A DNA stretch of 64,000 nucleotides from Bolinopsis microptera. Taxonomy: Eukaryota; Ctenophora; Tentaculata; Lobata; Bolinopsidae. This document shows positions 53,717 to 64,000 of the stretch, piece after piece. A program made the position numbers and the translations under genes. The stretch spans positions 16,356,837 through 16,420,836 of the forward strand of contig NC_087081.1 in the NCBI RefSeq assembly GCF_026151205.1. The letters run 5' to 3'. The first letter of the stretch is position 1, and each line of letters starts with the position of its first letter. The notes under the pieces are model-generated. The model did no database searches, was not told where the DNA came from, and saw nothing but the letters and a program-made list of their open reading frames with translations.

Positions 53717-54192
53717 CCTATTTAACCAGATTCAGTCGCAAAAAACTCTAATGCAATGAAATACACAATTAATACCTATATGCCACTTAACTGGACTAAT
53801 GAAAAACCCCTATTTTTGAGCACAGTAAGTTCAAATGGTTAGTCGCAACATGTTTCTCAAGTCTTAAACCCCTATTTTGATAAGGAGCATGACCAATTCA
53901 ACCAAAATTCTCGAAAACAGGAATTTTTACTATACGCTTAAAATGGGCGTGGCAAAAAAAGGGTGTGGTATTGAGATAAAAAATTTGCAACAAGTCTAAT
54001 TATGTTTGTAGGGGTCTTCACTACCATATTCCGTTGAGAAATCCTTGTGAACATTCCGATCCAACGGAACCCTCAAATCAATCACTTTTCCCCTGACTAG
54101 TGTTTCGGGTCGCTAGCGTATCGAGCAAAAAATGCCCATAATGCATAAGGCTTTAAGATGCACGTTGCAATAAAATGAGAATGAAGTGCGAC

Positions 54193-54200
54193 TATATAAA
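54193..54200 (+). promoter_or_regulatory. TATA box, pentraxin-like gene A
   Basis: TATATAAA 68 bp before the ATG, conserved in sequence and spacing with copy B. Confidence 0.6.
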
Positions 54201-54267
54201 CAAGTCAACTACTAATATTTATAATTCTTTTACTAACAGCATTTCTATGTCCTGTAGTTGTCTCTAA

Positions 54268-55209
54268 ATGATTCTAGTGGTTGTTGTCACGCTTCTCCTG
54301 GGAGTAGGCTGTTCTACAGCACAACAGAAGTACAGTGCATTACAATTTGGGGGTGGTCAGGATGATAAAATACAATGGTACCCAGACATGAGCCCATTTG
54401 CAACACAAATGTCACTTTGCACCTGGATTAAGATGCGAAGTGTGACGTCCCAACCTGTCGTACTACATTACTTCGTCGCAAGTCAGCATAACATTTATTT
54501 AGAAGCTGATAAAGACTGGAACGAGGTAGTCGAAACTAATCTCAATCTGGATGGTAAATTCAAGGCCCCAGTAAATGAGTGGTACCATTTCTGCTTGACA
54601 TGGGGAGAATACATTCTCAGAGCTTACTTCAACGGCCAGGAAGTTGGGTCTACAAGCACGAATGTGAGACTAATAGGGACAGGAGGTAAAATGAGTATGG
54701 GGAATAGAGCTGATGCGGTGGTGGATCCGAAGTTCACTTTTGGCGGAGACGTGTTCAAGATGAACATTTTCAACAGGGTACTCACTTCTACAGAAATAAG
54801 AGCAATGGCCTCTGACAGGTGTTCTGAGGAGGAGGAAAAACTCAACTCAAATAGACTTCTCAAGTGGGAGGATATATTGTCGCAGCAACGAACTGGAAAT
54901 GTGGTTGAGATCCCTACAACCTGCTCCGTAGTTCCTGACATCAATTTAAATGTGAACTCTGACATCGAAGAAAGACTGAGACGGATTGAAGAAAGGCTTA
55001 ACACAGCAGAACAAGAGTTAAAAGACACCCAGGAGGAGCTGCAGAGCACCAAGCAGGAGCTGACAGAAACCAATACTTCCCTCACCAACACCCAGGAGGA
55101 GCTGCAGAGCAACAAGCAGGAGCTGAAAGAGCTTTGCAATACTTGCCGCCCTAGAAGGAAAAGAAAAGGAAATAAAAGAAAAAATAAAAAAGGTAACAGT
55201 TTAAACTAG
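54268..55209 (+). CDS. Secreted pentraxin-like/coiled-coil protein A
   Basis: 313 residues. The signal peptide is about 1-19 (MILVVVVTLLLGVGCSTA). A pentraxin/LamG-like jelly-roll covers about 22-205: CTWIK and HFCLTWGE give the two disulfide cysteines and fit the pentraxin signature H-x-C-x-[ST]-W-x-[ST] except for a final Glu. NGQEVGST, GGKMSMGN, FGGDVFKMNIFNRVLTSTEI and DRCSEEEE follow the family order. Then comes a coiled coil (about 232-293) from tandem EELQSTKQELTETNTSL heptads, and a basic tail (RPRRKRKGNKRKNKK). Pentraxins form disc oligomers that recognise microbes or cell debris; the coiled coil would allow further oligomers. A donor at 55193 could splice to an acceptor at 55384, giving a slightly different end. 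Confidence 0.85.
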   Translation: MILVVVVTLLLGVGCSTAQQKYSALQFGGGQDDKIQWYPDMSPFATQMSLCTWIKMRSVTSQPVVLHYFVASQHNIYLEADKDWNEVVETNLNLDGKFKAPVNEWYHFCLTWGEYILRAYFNGQEVGSTSTNVRLIGTGGKMSMGNRADAVVDPKFTFGGDVFKMNIFNRVLTSTEIRAMASDRCSEEEEKLNSNRLLKWEDILSQQRTGNVVEIPTTCSVVPDINLNVNSDIEERLRRIEERLNTAEQELKDTQEELQSTKQELTETNTSLTNTQEELQSNKQELKELCNTCRPRRKRKGNKRKNKKGNSLN

Positions 55210-57000
55210 GACTTTAAAAAATAAGGAGAAGAGTTCACATTTGGATTTTGGATTTCGTTGTGAAGCATTCAAATAAAAATTAGTTCATTATTCATTATTC
55301 ACCCTTCTAAGTTCTATTGAATATCTTGTAAATTTATTTCTTAAATCCACATATTTAACGCATACTAAATTCATTCTCTTTCAGACCTGTCTGTGATTGT
55401 CTGAACAAAAGGAACTAAAACCTCACTGTGCGTACATCAACATGTGTGGGATTCTAGACGTTACTATAAATAATTACTATTATCTTTCTAAATAACTTTA
55501 GTAATAATCAGCACTATTTTCTCTATTAAGCCACTTATTAAGTTTTTTCTTTTTGGGATTCGATATTACTTATATTAATTAATCATTATGTAAGTGCTTG
55601 ATTAACTTTAATTTGTCGGTTAAGATATGATCGTAAAAATCTAAGAAAATTATACAACCGATAATGATTGATTGTACGTGTTGTAATTTCTTCTTTCTTC
55701 GCTTAAATTCGTAGCATTTTATTATGTATCAGCTGAAATTTACCCCTGAAATCATCCTAACTCCTCAGACTTACGTTTACTTGTTTACAAGTGAATATTA
55801 ATTCAAACCACGCATCCCCCCTGTTAGTTGGGCGGGTATTCTATCCCAGGGACTGCGGAAATATTATCATAGCCCATCCTAACTCAGTCAACTGTCAATT
55901 CCTGGATCACAACGGTCTTTATGAAATAGCCGCATTACTGTTGAATCTTTGGAGGGGAGGGGGATGCAACCCCATTACCTCTTTTAATATCCTGAGAAAA
56001 TTTGACGAGGTGTAATCCAGTCCCCACTCTCTTAATATAAATACTTCACTATTCACGTGTCGTCTAGCTAAGGTCTAAGAAGTGACAGACCAGTTTACCT
56101 CGACACGTTGCTATTTTATTCAAGCTAGACATTAGACAATTGAGTGTTTCTAATTATCTCAAAATTAGAGACATTTGGAATATGATAAAGGTTAACACCT
56201 CTAAAAGATCCTTTGTAACGTTATCAAATGGTTTATTTCTACTTTAGAGTTTCGTTCCGCGAACATGATAATAAAATCTAATGCTTTTGGACACGAAGGG
56301 AAACGCACATCGTAAGGCTTGAAATCTTCGTTAAACTACATCCTTAGAGCCTCAAATTATTTGTTAAACAGTAGTGTTGAAAGTATTATTAAGTATTCAT
56401 ATTATATAATCATTTATTATTATTTTGATAATAAAATCACTATAAACACACGTTAACTACGGAAATTTATTTATTCCTTCATTCTTTTACGTACAGCATT
56501 TCTTTAGTTGTAGGGCCTGTCTGGTAGTCCTCATAATTCTGCGGCCTCTATGTATCGTTATCTCGCACAACTCCGTAAGACCCTTTTGAGTTTGGCATGT
56601 GAAAATGTGCAGCCAGACATCGATTGAGTTAACAAGGTGTCGTACGTCACCTCAAGATCGGGTGACAGGGGGCTGACCAGGCCATAACCCAATTGATTGG
56701 GTCTGAGGCACGTGATTATGAGCCTGAGGTCACGTGACTGTGACGTCACCAGAGCTTGTTCTTCGTTTCCCGCTCATTGGACCAGGTGAGCTTGCATCAT
56801 TGCATGCTTGTGAATGTGGGTGTAAGTACAGCTGTACTGTAGTTTATACCTAATTTTTGGTGCCAAAGAGGAAATTATAAAGTCTACAATCTGAATTTTG
56901 AAACATTTTACCATGAATTTTCTGGGGTAAAGAGGGAATTTTCTAAAAATAATCCAAAATTGTTGACAAATAGAAGACAAGGTAAAAGGGAAATCGCAGA
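55210..57000. other. 3' region and spacer of pentraxin-like gene A
   Basis: Much of 55210-55790 is paralogous to 63200-63770, including the acceptor CTCTTTCAG before ACCTGTCTGTGAT (55385). No additional gene recognised. Confidence 0.6.
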
Positions 57001-57560
57001 ACGTGCAGAATCGCGATTTTCCCATTCTCGGCGACAAATCGCGATTTTTGATGTTTGCCGAGACAAATCGCGATTTTCTCAGATTCTCTCGACAAATCCT
57101 GATTATTCCAGTTCTCTGAGTTCCAAATTTGCGCACTCTCCTTTAAATCCGAGGGCCAAATATCACGTTCTTTATAATTATATGGAACTAATCACATCCA
57201 CAGCCTTCCAAATGTAGGTACGGACCGAAAAAGTATTTTCTGCTCATAATGATCAGGGTAGCATGAAACATGAACAAAAGTAGTTTCCAGAAAAAATTCG
57301 AAAATAATTTCGATTTAGAAAATTTTCGGTCCGAGTCATTCTCGATAGCTAGGAACAAGGAGAGTGCCTCGATATGTAAGTTACTCTCCTTGTTTCTATA
57401 TAAACATAACTTTTACAATAATTTTTACTTAATAATTATAATAATTTTCTATTATCACTAGAAGCCGCACAGACCTTCTATCTACACACAAACCAATTAG
57501 CAATTGTCATTTCTCTAATCCGATGAGCCAGTGTATCCCTAATTCATAATTCGTGTAACA
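57000..57560. repeat. Duplicated spacer segment with TCGCGATTT motifs, copy 1
   Basis: Contains GACAAATCGCGATTTT three times, then GAACTAATCACATCCACAGC and TAGGTACGGACCGAAAAAGT. A shortened copy lies at 60295-60930. Confidence 0.8.
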
Positions 57561-57914
57561 ACAAGTAAGTTACAGCTTGAATCGCTGGTGTTTATTTGTC
57601 TAAGTTTCTATACAAATTGTACAAACTCAACACATAATTGACCAATATAGCTTCCAGTATGCTGTTTGATAGCGATAATATATTCGAGATTATGTTATAC
57701 TAGTGTAACCAAGGCCTACGTCCGGGACTTCACTATCGGAGTTGAAATGCAAAAGTATAAACCCGCCTATTGTATTCTAAAACCCCATTACATTTATTTT
57801 GGTAGTTAAAACGGTGCAAAAGTATGAAATCACTCAGTCAAAGCATACTTCAATTATTCCGAGTGCCCCTCACGTATCTAATAGTAATACTTGATATAGA
57901 ATATCTGTTGAATA

Positions 57915-58256
<342 letters not shown>

Positions 58257-59761
58257 AGGGGAGATAAGAGGGAGAGACACTTTAGTATCACATTGGGGTC
58301 ACAAAATCATCAATTTAACCACTTATCACCGGCCGATTAAAAAACTTAGGCTCTTGTGCTTCGTCAGAGTTTTGTGGGCACTATACCGAAAAAACCAGCC
58401 ACGTACCTCTTACCGTTTTCTAACTTAAAAATGTGTCGATCGTAGGCATCATGAAGAAGAGTCTGTTTAGATCTTAACACTATTCCTTGGCTAACACTCA
58501 GTACACACTAAAGATTATTAATATTATGACGCAATGAAACTACCGGACCACGATGTATGGGGACTTGCCCGCATCTACTAAATCGCTCGCCCAAATTAAA
58601 AAAAAATTCTTGTGAAAAGGCCCTTTGGGTATGAAATTGATCTCAATCGGTATATTCAATATTGTGGACGCTGATTCCGAATCACCCCCCATGACGTATT
58701 ATATGGTAAAAATGCTTCCCTGGAGAGTTATGGGCAAAAACCGTTTTGGTCACGTGACAGGCTAGTAAAACATGAATTTTATTGTTTAGGGCTCGGGTTA
58801 GAGTTAGGGTTATGGTTAGCTTCGGGTTATGGTTAGGGTTAGGGTTAGGATTAGGGTTTATGTAAAACCGTTTTATACGGCTGCAAAATCATAACTTGCC
58901 AGTTGCCACCCCATGGCAACATTAAAATATATCGACTCTGTCACATCGTTTCCTGTTAATATAAAACTCCGTTACAAAATGAACTGGGATCTGGCAATAC
59001 TACATCTTAGTTCGATAAAATATGATAAAGTAATGTATAACTAGACTTAAGTAAAAGTCTGAAAGAATATAGAAAACAAAATATATACTGCTAGAAAGCT
59101 AAATAATAAACTGCGAAAGAATAGTCAACGTGATATAAAACTGTTCCGATACGATAGATATTATTGTTTTGCCTGACGAGCCTGTCGCTCCCTAATCTTA
59201 AACTATACTATTACTAACAAGCTAGTTAACGAATTTATGACATCTAACAGGTCTGCAAATACATTATCTTTCGCCGCGATTTTGCCTAATTTGAATTGTC
59301 GCGGCGCCGCGATTTTTGGCCTAAATAATCGCGATTTTCTTTTGTCCTTGATAAAAGAGAAAAATAACTAACAGTTCTTTGAATCGTTTTTGAAACTGTG
59401 TTTGAAAATGATCTCTATTGCCAAATTGCTTCTCGGCCTTCCTTCTGTATGTGCAAAATCATCAAGAATTTTTGCCTGCAGCAAACATATATTCGATTCC
59501 TGTCTGTGCGAAAGTTTAAGTTGTATGCAGTCTACATTTCTCAGGATATGGTTGCCTCTACTCTGCAAGGCACATATAATAATTTGTGATAACAGATTGG
59601 TGCAAGCTGGCCATGTTTTACTTGTGGGTCATTTTGTAAATGGGTTGTAGGAGAAAACCATTTTGTAACTATTTTGAAGGGCTATAAATATTTTGTTATT
59701 GTAGATTTTAATGTGGCCAAGCAAAAAACGCAAAAAATTTCCTGGGACCTAGCTCCAAATA
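58257..59761. other. Intergenic spacer
   Basis: No gene supported. It contains telomere-like repeats at 58788-58858, segments shared with 60735-60890, and TCGCGGCGCCGCGATT palindromic sequence near 59296. Confidence 0.5.
58788..58858. repeat. Degenerate interstitial TTAGGG repeats
   Basis: About ten degenerate GGTTAGGGTTA units. The complementary CCCTAA type occurs at 34454-34530. Confidence 0.75.
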
Positions 59762-60150
59762 GGGGGGGAGCCAAGTAGATATTTGTAGATATTTGTAGAT
59801 TAATGTAGCATGGATAATCCACGAAAAAAGTGGATGACATTCTACAAATTTATACATTTATCTCCAAAAATTCAGTAGAATTTCTGGGCACATATTTGAG
59901 ATTACATTTTTTGTAGATAAATGTAGATATTTGTAGATTATTGTCAATGGATAATTCACGAAAATTCTACAAATTCTACAAATTTATACATTTATCTCCA
60001 AAAATTCAGTAGAATTTCTGGGCACATATTTGAGATATACATTTTTTGTAGATAAATGTAGATATTTGTAGATTATTGTCAATGGATAATTCACGAAAAA
60101 AGTGGATGACATTATCCAAATATCTACAAAAATCTACTTGGCTCCCCCCC
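59762..60150. mobile_element. MITE with 19-bp G-start TIRs and 5-bp TSD
   Basis: 389 bp bounded by GGGGGGGAGCCAAGTAGAT and its exact reverse complement, flanked by AAATA on both sides (59757-59761, 60151-60155). The inside is made of two to three related blocks (GTAGATATTTGTAGATTA, TGGATAATTCACGAAAA, TTCAGTAGAATTTCTGGGCA) in direct order. No coding capacity. Confidence 0.85.
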
Positions 60151-60294
60151 AAATACTTAAGAACTGTCCTGCTTCACTCGCCGACATTGCGAAAGTGGAA
60201 AATTCGCGAGCGAAGCGAGCGGGTCACAAAAAGCAGAAAATTTGTATTTGCGAGGAAATTTTTAACTTTCTGGATGTGTGAGGAAATAGCGGCA

Positions 60295-60930
60295 CGTGCA
60301 GAATCGCGATTTTTCCCATTCCCTGCGACAAATCGCGATTTTTGACGTTTGCCGAGACAAACAGTTCTTCGCGACAAATTGCGATAATTCCAATTCTCTG
60401 AGGACCAAATTTGCGCATTCTTCTTTAACTCCGTTCTTTATAATTATAATGAACTAATCACATCCACAGCCTTCCGAATGTAGGTACGGACCGAAAAAGT
60501 ATTTCCGGCTCATAATGCTCAGGGAAGCATAAACTGAACATGAACAAAAGTAGTTTCCAGAAAAGTGCCTCAATATGTAAAACTTACTCTCCTTGTTTCC
60601 ATATAAACATAACTTTTATAATAATTTTTACGTAATAATTATAATAATTTTCTATTATCACTAGAAGCCGCACAGACCTACTATCTACACACAAACCAAC
60701 TAGTAATTTTCATTATCCTATTCGTGTAACAACATCACGAAGAAGAGTCTGTTTAGATCTTAGCACTTAAGATTATTAATATATATATGCTATTGTTTTC
60801 CCGGACGAGCCAGTTGCTCCCTATTTTGCAAGCAAACAAGCTAGTTAACGAATTTATGACATCTAACTTAGCTCTGCAAATACATTATTTATTCCTTCAT
60901 TCTTTTACTTACAGCATTTCTTTAGAGTTC
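60295..60930. repeat. Duplicated spacer segment, condensed copy 2
   Basis: Blocks that match 57000-57560, 58435-58510, 59155-59270 and 56470-56515 occur here close together, with the intervening sequence (including the GA microsatellite) missing. It is the spacer part of the tandem duplication that also produced the two pentraxin-like genes. Confidence 0.75.
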
Positions 60931-60936
60931 TTAATT

Positions 60937-61239
60937 AAGGGGGGGGGGGGGGGGGGGGGGGGGGGGTTCACCCTGATTTTTTGTGAAACTTGGTTTCGAG
61001 ATAGTTGACCAACAAACTAGGACTAAAATCTGGATTTTGAGCATGTTCAGGGCATTTAGCTAAATTTGGCCTAATTTGGACCAAATATGGGCGTGGCTGC
61101 CCCGCGGGCACCGTTTGTCGGTTTAGGTCCGGGACCCCCTCAAAAGTTCGGTCACCGGTCATAGTTTGTTGGTCAACTGTAATCTCGAAACCAAGTTTCA
61201 TAAAAAAAATCAGGGTGAACCCCCCCCCCCCCCCTTAAG
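60937..61239. mobile_element. TIR element at TTAA with poly(G) ends
   Basis: Inverted arms of about 80 bp: a G run of about 29, then TTCACCCTGATTTTTT, GAAACTTGGTTTCGAGAT, AGTTGACCAACAAACTA, and the complement at 61159-61239. Both sides abut TTAA. The right flank (TTAAGGATACCGTTCAACAT) is a repeat whose other copy at 14489 shows the uninterrupted TTAAGGATAACG. TTAA targeting recalls piggyBac-type elements, but the ends differ and no transposase is present. Confidence 0.75.
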
Positions 61240-61346
61240 GATACCGTTCAACATTTTGAAAAACTTAAATTGATATGTCAGAAATATTGATTAAATATCA
61301 ACACTGATAAACTGCCTCGGGCTCAATATTGAACCGAAAAATACCA
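61236..61346. repeat. Dispersed repeat, second copy
   Basis: Related to 14489-14600 (about 90% identical by eye). It borders the TTAA element. Confidence 0.8.
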
Positions 61347-61534
61347 AAGAATATTATCTTTTTGAGGTTTTTTTGTGCCACCTTGTTGTGTTATCTAGTG
61401 TTAAAAACGTAGCGATTCAGGTTAAGTTCATGTTAAGAGCAACCAGCTCTGCTCTCGAAAGTGTCAGCTTTTGCCTTAACGCATGCCCTTTACTAGATAA
61501 CAGTATTTTTAATTCTCGCTCGAAAACAGCAGTT

Positions 61535-61642
61535 ATGTTCCTCTTGTTGATCGTCGTCATCGTCTTGTCTGCTGTTGCCTCTGATGATAAGCAGTACACT
61601 GCTCTTCATTTTGGTACTTCCAGTAATTATGAATACAATTGA
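61535..61642 (+). CDS. Short signal-peptide ORF, copy B
   Basis: 35 residues, MFLLLIVVIVLSAVASDDKQ then YTALHFGTSSNYEYN. It differs from copy A at only three residues and keeps the same length and stop. The frame is open further upstream (from 61373), but the homologous start is at 61535. It could be a small secreted peptide or a relic of a truncated pentraxin-like gene. Confidence 0.4.
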   Translation: MFLLLIVVIVLSAVASDDKQYTALHFGTSSNYEYN

Positions 61643-62151
61643 CCTATTTAACCCGATTCAGTAGCAAAAAACTCTAATGCAGTGAAATACACAATTAATA
61701 TGTATATGCCACTTAAGTTTAACTGGACTAATGTTTTTTACCCATTTCTCAATTAGTCGAAGAACCCCTATTTTTGAGCACAGTAAATTCAAATGGTTAG
61801 TCGCAACATGTTTCTCAAGTCTTAAACCCCTAGTTTGATAAGTTATAAGTAGCATGACCAATTCAACCAAATTTTTTTACTATACGCTCAGAATGGGCGT
61901 GGCAAAAAAAGGTGTGGCATTGAGATACAAAATTGGCAACAAGTTTAATTATGTTTGTAGGGGTCTTCACTACCATATTCCGTTGAGAAATCCTTGTGAA
62001 CATTCCGATCCAACGGAACCCTCAAATCGATCACTTTTCCCCTGACTAGTGTTTCGGGGTCCCTAGCGTATCGAGCAAAAAAATGCCCATAAAGCCATAA
62101 TGCATAAGGCTTTCAGATGCACGTGGCAATAAAATGAGAATTAAGTGCGAC

Positions 62152-62159
62152 TATATAAA
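62152..62159 (+). promoter_or_regulatory. TATA box, pentraxin-like gene B
   Basis: TATATAAA 68 bp before the ATG at 62227. Its position argues against the upstream in-frame ATG at 62134 as the start. Confidence 0.6.
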
Positions 62160-62226
62160 CAAGTCAACTACTAATATTTATAATTCTTTTACTAACAGCA
62201 TTTCTAGGTCCTGTAGTTCTCTCCAA

Positions 62227-63427
62227 ATGATTCTAGTGGTTGTTGCCACGCTTCTCCTGGGAGTGGGCTGTTCTCCAGCACAACAACAGACGTACAATGC
62301 ATTAAGTTTTGGGGATGGTCAGGATGACAAAATACAATGGTACCCAGACATGAGCCCATTTGCAACACAAATGTCAATTTGCACCTGGATTAAGAGGCGA
62401 AGTGAGACGACCAGATCACCTGTTGCACTAGATTACTACCTCGCCAGTCAGCATGGAATTTATTTAGAAGCTGATGAAAACTGGAACGAGGTAGTCGAAA
62501 GTAATCTCAATCTGGATGGTAAATTCAAGGCCCCAGCAAATGAGTGGTTTCATTTCTGCTTGACATGGGGAGACTACATTCTCAGAGCTTACTTCAACGG
62601 CCAGGAAGTTGGGTCTACAAGCACGAATAGGAGACAAATAGAGACAGGAGGTAAAATGAGTATGGGGAATAGAGCTGATGAGATGGTGGAGTCGAGGTTC
62701 ATTTTTGGCGGAGACGTGTTCAAGATGAACATTTTCAACAGGGTACTCACTTCTACAGAGATAAGAGCAATGGCCTCTGACATGTGTTCTGAGGAGGAGG
62801 AGATACTCAACTCAAATAGACTTATCAAGTGGGAGGATATAATGTCGCAACAGAGAACTGGAAATGTGGTTGAGATCCCTACAAACTGCCCCGTAGTTCC
62901 TCACACCAAAGAAAGACTGAGACTGATTGAAGAAAGGCTTAACACAGCAGAACAAGAGTTGAAAGAAACCAAGACTTCCCTCACCAACACCCAGGAGGAG
63001 CTGCAAAGCACCAAACAGGAGCTGACAGAAACTAAGCGTAGTTTGAAGTGTCACGAGGACACGCTACAGAGACACTTTAGATACAGGTAAATATAAACTT
63101 TCACTTTCACTTTATTACAGGTAAACTTGAGACTTTCACTTTCACTTTAGATAGAGGTAAACTTGAGACTTTCACTTTCACTTCAGATAGAGGTAAAAAT
63201 TAACTAGGACTTTTAAAAATCGGGAGAAGAGTTTGCATTTGGATTACGTTGTGAAGCATTCAAATACGAACTTAGTTCAATATTTATTATTCATCCTTCT
63301 TGTGGAGATCTTGTAAATCTCTTTTTGATATTCACATATTTAACGCATACTAAATCCATTCCTTTTCAGACCTGTATGTGATGATGAAAGCGAGGAAGAC
63401 ACGATTTGTCTGAACACAAGGAACTAA
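62227..63427 (+). CDS. Secreted pentraxin-like/coiled-coil protein B, two exons
   Basis: Exon 1 is 62227-63086 and exon 2 is 63370-63427. They join in phase (AG+A) to give 305 residues. Signal peptide about 1-19 (MILVVVATLLLGVGCSPA). The pentraxin/LamG-like domain is about 23-207, with CTWIK, HFCLTWGD, GGKMSMGNRAD and FGGDVFKMNIFNRVLTSTEI. The coiled coil is about 225-277, one heptad block shorter than in A. The C-terminal region has single cysteines (CHEDTLQRHF, then PVCDDESEEDTICLNTRN) that could join chains. Unspliced, the frame would end two codons later at 63088. A and B are about 80-85% identical by eye, so they are recent tandem duplicates. Likely role is extracellular recognition, inferred from family. 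Confidence 0.82.
63076..63200. repeat. Tandem copies of the gene B splice donor
   Basis: The block ACTTTAGATACAG/GTAAA is followed by TTACAG/GTAAACTTGAG, TAGATAGAG/GTAAACTTGAG and CAGATAGAG/GTAAAAATT. The pieces between are CTTTCACTTTCACTT repeats of about 33-37 bp. Gene A has only one donor at this place. Confidence 0.9.
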
Positions 63428-64000
63428 AAGCTGCAATTATCACTGGGGGTCATGCTTCACTGTGCGGACATCAACGTGTGTGGGATTCTAGACGTTACTA
63501 TAAATAATTACTATTATCTTTCTAAATAACTTAAGTAATAATCAGCACTATTTTCTCGTCACTTATTTTTTTTTTCTTTTTGGGATTCAATATTATTATA
63601 TAATTTCTTAATTATATCATTATATAAGTGTAATTTCTTTTTTCTTCGCTTAAATTCGTAGCATTTTATTTTTACATGTATCAGCTGAAATTTACCCCCT
63701 GAAATCATCCTAACTCCTCAGACTTACTTTTACTTGTTTACAAGTGAATATTAATTCAAACCACGCATCCTAATTGGTTACCTCTGGGACCAACTTAACC
63801 TGACAACGCTATATGTCTCTCTCTCTCTAGACTCTTCTCACTTCCAACTCGGCAAAAAACTATAGATTTTGTACAAGAAATATCAGTAGCCTCCTCGAAC
63901 GTAAAACATTCGAATCGAAACTCAAAATAAAATCGATCATAAATACTTTATCTTAAATCAAACTCTTACCTGATGCGATGTCAGGAGTGGGTTTATCTGC
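63428..64000. other. 3' region of pentraxin-like gene B
   Basis: Paralogous to 55405-55830 up to about 63770 (ACAAGTGAATATTAATTCAAACCACGC). Then unrelated sequence; nothing further recognised before the window ends. Confidence 0.6.

Noticed and set aside
55791-56015. 74-codon ORF downstream of pentraxin-like gene A
   Set aside because: No domain and not conserved as a frame in the copy B region.
58788-58858. A chromosome end
   Set aside because: The TTAGGG repeats are short, degenerate and internal.
62134-62226. Upstream in-frame ATG for pentraxin-like protein B
   Set aside because: It lies upstream of the conserved TATA box and would bury the signal peptide; copy A lacks it.

Overview
The window is nuclear DNA from an intron-rich, AT-rich invertebrate animal. 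The evidence is spliced genes with GT/AG introns, a TSP1 plus tectonin lectin-like protein, pentraxin-like secreted proteins, a bMERB-domain (MICAL/EHBP1-type) protein, three kinds of non-LTR retrotransposon and many minisatellites. A cnidarian, sponge or other marine invertebrate would fit, but the sequence alone does not fix the phylum. There are no operons, Shine-Dalgarno sites or CRISPR arrays.

Layout. 0.65-1.87 kb (+): two exons of a secreted TSP1/tectonin protein, with one in-frame stop. 2.2-6.6 kb: a TAAG microsatellite, then non-coding DNA with a degenerate array. 6.64-13.26 kb: a 2,611-bp unit repeated 2.5 times, carrying the C-terminal restriction-like-endonuclease piece of a retroelement; it breaks off at a perfect 66-bp palindrome. 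15.3-37 kb (-): thirteen small phase-consistent exons of a bMERB protein that no long ORF reveals. Its introns hold a 34-bp minisatellite split by a nearly intact LINE, a 63-bp minisatellite with higher-order structure, a 31-bp CCAAT minisatellite, an 11-bp array, CRE-motif arrays and MITE-like elements. 37.4-41.4 kb: a 611-bp tandem duplication with a 5'-truncated LINE in its second copy. 42.3-45.3 kb (+): a three-exon gene for a small single-pass membrane protein with an 11-residue repeat tail. 45.35-50 kb: a block with inflated homopolymers, probably poor-quality sequence, part of which is a corrupted copy of the preceding exon. 50-52.3 kb: a LINE with ORF1 and a broken ORF2. 53.6-63.4 kb (+): a tandem duplication of pentraxin-like/coiled-coil genes, each with a TATA box and a short signal-peptide ORF upstream, separated by duplicated intergenic DNA and TIR elements.

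The most unusual pattern is that tandem arrays repeatedly start at, or contain, real splice junctions. Clear cases are an acceptor plus exon start amplified about nine times (43.6-44.25 kb), a donor amplified about ten times (26.0-26.27 kb), an exon end plus donor in three copies (23.67-23.91 kb), an acceptor plus exon start in three copies (32.07-32.45 kb) and a donor in about four copies (63.08-63.2 kb). The 34-bp array also begins next to an acceptor. All gene models here come from reading frames, splice consensus and phase matching, without transcript evidence.
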